A stretch of DNA of 5,174 bases from an uncultured Bacilli bacterium (lineage in GTDB: Bacteria > Bacillota_I > Bacilli_A > RFN20 > CAG-826), in contig CALVMF010000080.1 in NCBI GenBank assembly GCA_944342125.1, positions 1 to 5,174 of the forward strand, given 5' to 3'. Below, in pieces: positions 1 to 5,174 of this stretch (the stretch's first letter is position 1; the number at the start of each line of letters is the position of its first letter). The notes under the pieces are model-generated. The model was not told the DNA's origin and did no database searches. It worked only from the letters and a program-made list of their open reading frames with translations. Both the position numbers and the translations under genes were made by a program.

Positions 1-620
1 CGGTCATGGAATTTCCTGAAAATGAGCGCAAAATCTCTTTAATGCTTCTTCCTGATGATTACGATGCTCCTGAAAATCTCGAAAAAGGTCAACTTATTAT
101 TTCGCCTAACACCTATTTTATCGGGACCGCTAATAAAGATGATTCAACCTTTACTATCACCGATAAAGTTATCGATAGAGCGATTGTAATCGATTTTGAA
201 GATACTCAAAAAGAAGTCCATTATGATGGTGAATTTAATCCAATCTCTTTAAGTTATTCGCGTTTAACTGAATTATTCATTGAAGCTAAGGAAGCCTATA
301 AATTTAAACCAAGCGACAAGGCTAAATTCTTGAAAGTTTTAGAATTTATGTCTAGTGAACTAGATATCACAATTGGTAATCGTATCATTCGTCAACTCGA
401 CGATATGGTTCCAGTTTATCTAGCTATGGAAATAAATTATGAAGAGTGTTTAGATAATGTCTTTGCTAATAAGATATTAAGAAAACTAGAAAGTCGCTAC
501 GATTCAAGCTTAAGAAATGGCTTAAATAAACTTAATAAACTTCTTGATGAATTATATGGTCGCGATTCATTCAGCTATTCACGAACCATCATCAACAAAT
601 ATCTAAGGAGAGCTATTTAG
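1..620 (+). CDS. McrB-like AAA+ ATPase, C-terminal part (5' end outside window)
   Basis: This is the C-terminal roughly 205 residues of an AAA+ NTPase of the McrB type. The reading frame is open to the left edge. The ATG at 6 is probably an internal methionine, because no ribosome binding site can be seen and the P-loop and Walker B are missing. Counting from that Met, residues 38-49 (FIGTANKDDSTF) match the sensor-1 strand of McrB-like proteins (GT-x-N-x-D-x-T/S). Residues 53-59 (DKVIDRA) match the KVLDRA segment that supplies the arginine finger (R58). Around residues 120-130, GNRIIRQ fits the helical lid. McrB proteins form NTP-driven rings in the cytoplasm and work with an McrC/DUF2357 partner, which is exactly the next gene. 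Its TAG stop overlaps that gene's GTG start by one base. The family call is fairly secure; the substrate and role are unknown. Confidence 0.85.
   Translation, partial: VMEFPENERKISLMLLPDDYDAPENLEKGQLIISPNTYFIGTANKDDSTFTITDKVIDRAIVIDFEDTQKEVHYDGEFNPISLSYSRLTELFIEAKEAYKFKPSDKAKFLKVLEFMSSELDITIGNRIIRQLDDMVPVYLAMEINYEECLDNVFANKILRKLESRYDSSLRNGLNKLNKLLDELYGRDSFSYSRTIINKYLRRAI
605..610 (+). promoter_or_regulatory. Ribosome binding site for the DUF2357 gene
   Basis: AAGGAG lies inside the end of the ATPase gene, nine bases before the GTG at 620. It supports the rare GTG start and translational coupling through the TAGTG overlap. Confidence 0.8.
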
Positions 621-1741
621 TGATTTCTTTGAGTTTAAAAGAAAATAAGACTAATTTTTCCTTTAGTCTACTTGATAATATATCTCTTCTTTTAGAGCAT
701 GTTTTAAATATTGTTTCAACTCATAAGGTTGATCTAAAAAAAGAAGAAGTTTTAGTTAGGGTTGAAAACTTTAAACTTTACGACAAATCTTTAATAAATA
801 AAACAATTTCTGATTCAAGAATGTATACGCTTGAAAATGAATCTGCAAAATTAAAAAGTCTATATCAATATAATTATGAAGAAGATGTCGATACTTATGA
901 AAATCGCTTCATTGCTTATATTCTTTATTCTTTAAAAGATGATATAGTTGATAGCTATCGCTTAAAAGAAAGAGAAAAACTTCCATTTTTAAAAGCTGGA
1001 ATATCCTATGGCGATTATGGAACGTATTCTTTATTATCACGCTATGAAATGAATCTAAAAAAAGAACAAGAAGAACAATATGAAAATCATATTTATCTTC
1101 TTTCTTTACTTAGGCGCATCAATAATCTTCTTAAAAGCGAATTCTTTAAACGAGTTAAAAGAGTTCGCTTTAATGAAGTTTACGCAACTAATGTCTTAAT
1201 AAACGATAAAGATTATTCTTTTTGTTATTATTACTATCTTAAAAATAAACAAAATAATGAAAATCTAAAGCAAGAAATTATCGATGATCTTTTTAAGCTT
1301 TTAAAAGATAAAAATAAGGATAACCTTATTTTTAATAAGCCAGATTACTTGTCTTTTAGAAATGGACACTTTGTTTTTTCTTTAAAAAATAACGAGCGTC
1401 TTTTAATAGACGTTCTTAATAAAGAAATCAATAAGTTTTATGAATATCTTCTTGATTTTAAGATTAATCTTTTCGTTAAAAAGATGATCGTTTATTTTGA
1501 AGGTCAAGAATATAGTTTTGATGTTAAAAACTTAAATTATATTTTAGAGTTTTTATCTTCTCTTACTTTAACTTTAAAAACTCCAGAAAATATCTGCCCA
1601 CTTTGTCGAAATGAAAACGAAGATACTTTCTGCCATCGTTGTGGTGCTAGATACGAAATAATTCATAGAAAAAATGGCACTTTTGCGTGGATTTATAATA
1701 TTTTTGCAGTAGATTTAGGAGATGAACATCATGAGATTTAA
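620..1741 (+). CDS. DUF2357 (McrC-like) protein with C-terminal zinc ribbon
   Basis: This 373-aa protein is the likely partner of the preceding McrB-like ATPase. The DUF2357 hallmark is DTYENRF followed by a hydrophobic helix (91-103), matching the family's 'TxENRFvkyvL' motif. The second conserved block is TNVL..D..Y...Y..Y (about 190-206). In McrC-type members a PD-(D/E)xK nuclease follows. Here P241-D242 and, after a hairpin-like stretch, LLIDVLNK (261-268) sit where PD and DxK should be. D264 is followed by L266 instead of lysine, so the nuclease looks degenerate; this mapping is inference. The C-terminus carries a zinc ribbon with C326/C329 and C338/C341 (CPLC-x8-CHRC). The middle is rich in Lys, Glu and Tyr. 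There is no signal peptide or membrane segment, so the protein is cytoplasmic. It starts with GTG behind AAGGAG and its last 11 bases overlap the next gene. The DUF2357 call is good; enzymatic activity is uncertain. Confidence 0.78.
   Translation: MISLSLKENKTNFSFSLLDNISLLLEHVLNIVSTHKVDLKKEEVLVRVENFKLYDKSLINKTISDSRMYTLENESAKLKSLYQYNYEEDVDTYENRFIAYILYSLKDDIVDSYRLKEREKLPFLKAGISYGDYGTYSLLSRYEMNLKKEQEEQYENHIYLLSLLRRINNLLKSEFFKRVKRVRFNEVYATNVLINDKDYSFCYYYYLKNKQNNENLKQEIIDDLFKLLKDKNKDNLIFNKPDYLSFRNGHFVFSLKNNERLLIDVLNKEINKFYEYLLDFKINLFVKKMIVYFEGQEYSFDVKNLNYILEFLSSLTLTLKTPENICPLCRNENEDTFCHRCGARYEIIHRKNGTFAWIYNIFAVDLGDEHHEI
1717..1721 (+). promoter_or_regulatory. Ribosome binding site that decides the lipoprotein start
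   Basis: AGGAG directly abuts the ATG at 1722, leaving no spacer, but it is nine bases before the ATG at 1731. The downstream ATG is therefore the usable start. It also gives a cleaner signal peptide (MRFKK). Confidence 0.75.
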
Positions 1742-2873
1742 AAAGTTATTTTTATCTTTATCATTTATTACGACCCTTATTTTTTCATCTTCTTGTTCGA
1801 TTTTTGGAAGTGAAACAAGCGGGGCTTCAATTGAGCGTGTTGAATCTTCGACCGATGAAAATGGAACAACTATTGTCACGATGTATTTTGAAGATGAAGA
1901 TATGGAGCCGCTCACTTTTGAAATACCAAAGGGCGAAAAAGGTGAAGTTGGAGCAATTGGTGCAGTTGGTCCAGGAATAGCAAGTATTACTAGCTCAGAG
2001 AGTGCTGACGGCACAAAAACTATTTTAACTATTACATTTACTTCTCCAGATATGCCTACTCAAACTTTTGAAGTTAATAATGGAGTAAGTGTTAAAATGG
2101 TTTACACTGATTATGATCCAGACACAAAGACAAACTCTTTAAAATTTGAAATGAGCGATGGAACTATCTTACCTAAAGAAGATGAAGAACAAATCATTAT
2201 TAAAGATGGTGTTGATGGGGTTGGGATTAAAGAAGTAAAACAAGAGCAACTCCCTAATGGCGATTATGTGATAACTATTAGCTACACTGATGAAAGTATA
2301 GAAGATAGCGTTATTACTTTGCCTTATAAAGTAGGTGAAGATGGAAAGGATGGGAAGGGAATTTACTCAATAATCACAAATCAAATTGACAATCTCTTTT
2401 ATATTTCTATTCAATATAGCGATGGTTCAATCGAGGATTTAAATCCAATTGTATTACCTCAAGCAACTAAATGGTTAAGTGGACTTGGAGCCCCAAATAG
2501 TCTTATAGAAAATCAAGCAATTGAAGGCGACTATTATTTTGACCAAGAAAACTATATTATCTATTTTTATGATGGTAGCGATTTTATTGAAGTTATCAAT
2601 TTAACTGAAAACAATAAAGTTACAAATAAATATACTGTAACTTTTGACCCAAATGGAGGCGGATTTATTAGTGAAACTATTGGGAAAATTCAAGTAGATG
2701 CAGGGAGTACAATTAATTTAGCGAGCATCCCACTATGTTCAAAAGATGGTTTTACTTTTGCTGGTTATTATACAACTAAAGAAGGACCTTTAAATCCTCT
2801 TTCTGGGAAACTAACTGATTTAACTCCTATTTATCGCGATACTATTTTCTATGCTTATTACGAGGAAATTTAA
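1731..2873 (+). CDS. Surface lipoprotein with collagen-like/beta repeats and an InlB B-repeat (Flg_new) domain
   Basis: This 380-aa exported protein has a basic start (MRFKK), a hydrophobic stretch at 6-18 and then SSSC with C22. That fits a Mollicutes-style relaxed lipobox, although Leu at -3 is absent. The mature part is a mosaic. About 29-245 holds diverged tandem beta units of the pattern G-(I/S)-x-x-(I/V) ... DG ... TI-x-Y-x-D ... (I/L)P. Between and around them are Gly-X-Y stretches: five triplets from G68, plus DGVDGVG (159-165) and GEDGKDGKG (202-210). A module with GDYYFD and 'IIYFYDG' (about 248-291) resembles the domain that often follows collagen-like tails in Firmicutes and phage proteins. 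Residues 301-376 (YTVTFDPNGG ... GFTFAGYY ... FYAYY) are a Listeria-Bacteroides/InlB B-repeat domain. There is no LPXTG motif, so anchoring would be by lipid. Such domains usually serve in adhesion or as spacers; no catalytic motif is seen. It is coupled to both neighbours by overlaps. Confidence 0.75.
   Translation: MRFKKLFLSLSFITTLIFSSSCSIFGSETSGASIERVESSTDENGTTIVTMYFEDEDMEPLTFEIPKGEKGEVGAIGAVGPGIASITSSESADGTKTILTITFTSPDMPTQTFEVNNGVSVKMVYTDYDPDTKTNSLKFEMSDGTILPKEDEEQIIIKDGVDGVGIKEVKQEQLPNGDYVITISYTDESIEDSVITLPYKVGEDGKDGKGIYSIITNQIDNLFYISIQYSDGSIEDLNPIVLPQATKWLSGLGAPNSLIENQAIEGDYYFDQENYIIYFYDGSDFIEVINLTENNKVTNKYTVTFDPNGGGFISETIGKIQVDAGSTINLASIPLCSKDGFTFAGYYTTKEGPLNPLSGKLTDLTPIYRDTIFYAYYEEI
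1815..2465 (+). repeat. Tandem beta-unit repeats with Gly-X-Y spacers (protein level)
   Basis: There are about four diverged units in the lipoprotein, at roughly residues 29-67, 81-118, 164-201 and 209-245. Each begins with ASI, GI or similar plus a short strand, turns at a DG/NG or similar loop, and continues as a TIxY-type strand with an acidic turn. Most end in a P or NG followed by Gly-rich X-Y triplets. A less regular stretch at 119-160 may be a fifth, degenerate unit. The similarity is in the protein and is not obvious in the DNA, so the duplication is old. Confidence 0.6.
2862..2866 (+). promoter_or_regulatory. Ribosome binding site for the 238-aa gene
   Basis: GAGGA lies in the last codons of the lipoprotein gene, six bases before the ATG at 2873. 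That ATG overlaps the lipoprotein's TAA stop by one base (TAATG), an arrangement typical of re-initiation coupling. Confidence 0.7.
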
Positions 2874-3589
2874 TGATAAAAAGAAAACTTATTATTGGCA
2901 TAGCACTTTCAGTATCAATGTTAGCTACAATTTGTGTAGGTTTTTCAGCTTATGTTATTATTGGACAAATTAATAAAAATATTTCAGTTAATGCGTCTCA
3001 AATAGAAGTTAACGAACTGAAGCAAACTTTTTTAAGCTACAAAGGTGTTAACAAAAATATAACAATTTATGGCGATGACATTATCGATGATAAGTTTTCA
3101 ATTAATTTTTCTTTAAATCAGCAAGAATATAATAAGGACAATAATGATTTAAGTGCAAATTCTGGAATTGGTGCAATTATTAAATTTCCATCTACTGATT
3201 TATATAATTCAGTAAAAAAGAATGCATCAAACAATTTTGTTTCTTTTAACTATGGTGATTATTTATTGTCGATGAAAGAAGGCACTAATTATAAAGCTAA
3301 TGATGAACAATGTATGAGTTTTGATGATTCCTCTCGAGTTTGTAATTTCCATATTTCTCTTAGTAAAGAACATTCTAACAATGATTTTTATATCCAGAAA
3401 ATAGCTGAAGACAATAATTTGACTGAGAGTTCAAGTGTTTCTGGTGGTCAAGTCATTATAAATGTATGGACTTTTACTATGAACTTTGATTTTGGAATAG
3501 TTGATCAAAATTTAGGTTATTCTACTTTATTTCAAAAATCTGATTTAAATGGAGTTGAAATAACTCTACTATTTGAAGATTATAGGTAA
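2873..3589 (+). CDS. Exported or membrane-anchored protein of unknown function, possibly TasA/camelysin-like
   Basis: I do not recognise this 238-aa protein with certainty. It starts MIKRK and has one hydrophobic segment at about 6-30, which ends GFSAYVII. This may be a signal peptide or an N-terminal anchor. C21 is preceded by Ile, so it is a poor lipobox. The rest is predicted extracellular, beta-rich and full of Asn, Ser and Asp. The only two later cysteines (C147, C157) could form a disulfide. Alternating hydrophobic strands occur at 61-82 and 194-210, and the end (LNGVEITLLFED) recalls the last strand of TasA/camelysin fibre proteins, whose signal peptides also end in a small-x-A-(Y/F/W) pattern. 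That link is a weak shape resemblance only. It sits between two other exported proteins and is coupled to the lipoprotein gene, so a joint surface role is likely. The start is supported by GAGGA six bases upstream. Confidence 0.65.
   Translation: MIKRKLIIGIALSVSMLATICVGFSAYVIIGQINKNISVNASQIEVNELKQTFLSYKGVNKNITIYGDDIIDDKFSINFSLNQQEYNKDNNDLSANSGIGAIIKFPSTDLYNSVKKNASNNFVSFNYGDYLLSMKEGTNYKANDEQCMSFDDSSRVCNFHISLSKEHSNNDFYIQKIAEDNNLTESSSVSGGQVIINVWTFTMNFDFGIVDQNLGYSTLFQKSDLNGVEITLLFEDYR
3584..3587 (+). promoter_or_regulatory. Weak ribosome binding site for the large secreted protein gene
   Basis: AGGT, seven bases before the ATG at 3595, is the only purine-rich match available. It overlaps the last Arg codon and the stop of the previous gene. 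It is weaker than the other sites in the cluster, so yield may depend on translation of the gene upstream. Confidence 0.4.
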
Positions 3590-3594
3590 TTAAT

Positions 3595-5174
3595 ATGAAG
3601 AAAAAGATTATTTTTACACTCATATTTTTAATTATTTCTTCTATTTCAATTGCATTAGGGGATTATATTATTGCTAATTTGCATATCAATGATTTTAGCG
3701 ATGATATAAGAGTTGAAACGACTGAAAATAAAAATGATTATAAAAAAGTTGAATTATTAGATGATGACAATAATCTTCTTAAAAAAATGTATATTAAAAC
3801 CAATGATAAACTTGAAATAGATGATTTCCCTTTAGATTATCAAAGTGCAAGTTATGAATGGATTGATACTTCAACGAACCAAACTAAATTTTCTCTTGCT
3901 CAAAACTCATTTTCTGAAGGCTTGGTAGTTGATAAGGAATATACTTTAAAGGCAAATGATATTGGTTCTTCTGCAACACAAACAGCACCAAGTAGCGATA
4001 ATTTTAAACCTGTAGAAGGTGAGAATAAGGGCGATAGCACTGTAAATGTTGATACTGGTTCGGTCGCTATAAATCAGGGAAATAATAAAGGTTCAGTGAT
4101 ATCAATGGAAGAACCTATTTTAAAAGAAGTTGATTTTGATTTGAACTTTAAAACCGCAACTGAAGATGGACCAGAAAGTGGTGGACAAAGCATAAAACAA
4201 GATTTAGGAGATACTGGTGCTACTCAGCATTCAAGCGATCAAACTATTGGTCTTGAAGATCCAAATTCTCCTAAAGATATTTATAAACCAAAAGCAGGAA
4301 GCACAAGTGATTCATCAAATCCTCTTGTGACTAGGTTAAAACTCGAATGCGATACATACTTAATAGGCGAATCAGAAAATAGCCAAGCTTGGCTTGGTGT
4401 AGGTGCTAGAACAGGATTCTATGGAGGTGGTAGTTGGTCTCAATTTTCTTATCAAGGATATATCAATGGTTCATATTGCGAACTTGATTTAAATGGGCAT
4501 AAACTTTTTATTGGGAATTATGCAACCCTAGAACTTTGGGGGTCCTTAATTGATTCTTCAGAGGAAAAAAATGGTGAAGTAATTGTCGAAAATGGCGGAA
4601 CAGTAAAATCTACTTTCGTTATTGAAGATCATTATCATGAAACTTCTATTCCTATTGCCTATGCGTACGGTGATGCACCTTTTAAGATGTATAGGATGCC
4701 ATATTTAAACGCACCATTAAAAGTGAAAAATGGAGGAACATTAAAGGGCTATCTGAGATTAGATTTTGGAGGAGATAAAAATGCCAATTATGGTGATATG
4801 GAGTTAAACATTATTGGTAATGGCGGTGATTTTATGTTTGACACATCATTATGTGATAGCTATAGTTATATTTTTAGAAAACCATTATGGGATGATTATT
4901 GGTCACCTAGTGCGGACAAAGATACAATTAATAGTGAAACAGAAACAGTGCAGAGCATAGTATATGAAAAATTTTCATATGAAATTTACAATTGTAAGAA
5001 TTTAAGTGTAAATACACCAACTCTTAGTAATATTGAATATGTTATAGCTGATTTGGGACTTTTTCAAATTAAAGCAACTTTTTCATTTAATTGGGACAGG
5101 TGCGACTTTTTTATTCCTCCTTATTTTAATATTTACTTGTATAATAGTAATGCAACAATTAAAAATAATTTTGT
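3595..5174 (+). CDS. Large secreted protein with Flg_new-like domain, acidic linker and beta-helix-like region (3' end outside window)
   Basis: My own translation gives 526 codons open from the ATG at 3595 to the window edge, with no stop. The protein starts MKKK plus a hydrophobic segment (5-22), and ALG before D23 is a plausible signal peptidase site. Residues 50-121 (VELLDDDNNLL ... YEWID ... YTLKAND) follow the strand pattern of a degenerate InlB B-repeat/Flg_new domain. Residues 123-242 form a low-complexity linker rich in Ser, Thr, Asn, Asp and Gly. From about 283 the chain looks like a beta-helix: ELDLNGHKLFIG (296-307), then LELWGSLID, then repeated rung motifs ENGGTVK (332-338), KNGGTLK (378-384) and GNGGDF (408-413). 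Five cysteines are visible (252, 295, 420, 467, 503). No catalytic motif was found. Beta-helix proteins with DLNGHxL leaders are commonly adhesins or other surface proteins. It lies five bases after the previous stop, so it is probably in the same operon. Confidence 0.7.
   Translation, partial: MKKKIIFTLIFLIISSISIALGDYIIANLHINDFSDDIRVETTENKNDYKKVELLDDDNNLLKKMYIKTNDKLEIDDFPLDYQSASYEWIDTSTNQTKFSLAQNSFSEGLVVDKEYTLKANDIGSSATQTAPSSDNFKPVEGENKGDSTVNVDTGSVAINQGNNKGSVISMEEPILKEVDFDLNFKTATEDGPESGGQSIKQDLGDTGATQHSSDQTIGLEDPNSPKDIYKPKAGSTSDSSNPLVTRLKLECDTYLIGESENSQAWLGVGARTGFYGGGSWSQFSYQGYINGSYCELDLNGHKLFIGNYATLELWGSLIDSSEEKNGEVIVENGGTVKSTFVIEDHYHETSIPIAYAYGDAPFKMYRMPYLNAPLKVKNGGTLKGYLRLDFGGDKNANYGDMELNIIGNGGDFMFDTSLCDSYSYIFRKPLWDDYWSPSADKDTINSETETVQSIVYEKFSYEIYNCKNLSVNTPTLSNIEYVIADLGLFQIKATFSFNWDRCDFFIPPYFNIYLYNSNATIKNNF
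4579..4833 (+). repeat. NGG rung repeats in a beta-helix-like region
   Basis: Three related short motifs occur in the large secreted protein. ENGGTVK is at 4588-4608, KNGGTLK at 4726-4746, and GNGGDF is close to the end of this stretch. Each follows an alternating hydrophobic strand (VIV, LKV, LNII). The first two also share most DNA bases (AAATGGxGGAACA). The spacing is 46 residues, then about 30, so they are probably non-adjacent rungs or loops rather than a strict tandem repeat. Confidence 0.5.

Noticed and set aside
6..8. ATG at 6 as the true start of the first gene
   Set aside because: The frame is open to the left edge, no ribosome binding site can be seen, and a protein starting here would lack Walker A and Walker B while keeping sensor 1 and the arginine finger. 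It is most likely an internal Met.
1394..1415. Hairpin with a 7-bp stem (one G-T pair) and 8-base loop, followed by a few T residues
   Set aside because: It lies in the middle of the DUF2357 coding region, is short, has no proper U-tract and covers the nuclease-like region of the protein. It is unlikely to be a terminator.
1694..1699. Perfect TATAAT that could be the -10 of an internal promoter for the lipoprotein gene
   Set aside because: It encodes Ile-Tyr-Asn in the DUF2357 gene. No TTGACA-like -35 lies 16-18 bases upstream and there is no extended -10 TG. In such AT-rich coding DNA the hexamer is expected by chance. A 5'-end mapping experiment would settle it.
1715..2014. 99-aa open frame on the minus strand, rich in Pro, Ser and Ile
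   Set aside because: It lies opposite the well-supported lipoprotein gene. Its Pro/Ser-rich text is what the complement of the Gly-X-Y and DG codons gives, and no ribosome binding site or family match is seen.
2933..2935. Cys21 of the 238-aa protein as a lipoprotein cysteine
   Set aside because: The residue before it is Ile, whereas lipoboxes need a small residue there, and the hydrophobic segment continues past it.
1..5174. CRISPR array, tRNA, rRNA, IS element or attachment site
   Set aside because: The whole window is accounted for by five abutting coding regions. I saw no regularly spaced DNA repeats, no transposase and no terminal inverted repeats.

Overview
The window is AT-rich and entirely coding on the + strand. 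It reads as one stretch of five co-directional genes with almost no space between them, and both end genes run off the window. All ten visible tryptophans are TGG, no in-frame TGA occurs, and the intact genes have AGGAG-type ribosome binding sites. This suggests a low-GC Bacillota or Mollicutes-related bacterium using the standard code (for example a gut RF39, Acholeplasma or Erysipelotrichia-like lineage) rather than a TGA=Trp Mycoplasma. The taxonomy is inference.

Region 1 (1-1741) holds an McrB/McrC-like pair. The first gene is the C-terminal part of an McrB-type AAA+ ATPase; its Walker A and B motifs lie upstream of the window. The second is a DUF2357 (McrC-like) partner with a CxxC-x8-CxxC zinc ribbon. 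It keeps a possible PD...D trace of the nuclease fold but seems to lack the catalytic lysine.

Region 2 (1731-5174) holds three exported proteins. The first is a probable lipoprotein built from tandem beta units with short collagen-like Gly-X-Y stretches, a GDYYFD-type module and a C-terminal InlB B-repeat/Flg_new domain. The second is a membrane-anchored or secreted 238-aa protein, possibly TasA/camelysin-like. The third is a large secreted protein, cut by the window end, with a degenerate Flg_new-like domain, an acidic Ser/Asn-rich linker and a part that looks like a beta-helix or beta-solenoid.

The five genes are joined by a 1-base overlap (TAGTG), an 11-base overlap, a 1-base overlap (TAATG) and a 5-base gap. 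No terminator or convincing promoter separates them, so they probably form one translationally coupled operon. The notable feature is that a cytoplasmic McrBC-like ATPase/partner pair, normally linked to DNA restriction, is wired directly to cell-surface proteins. The pair may have been repurposed, or this may be an undescribed surface or defence system. The sequence alone does not show which.
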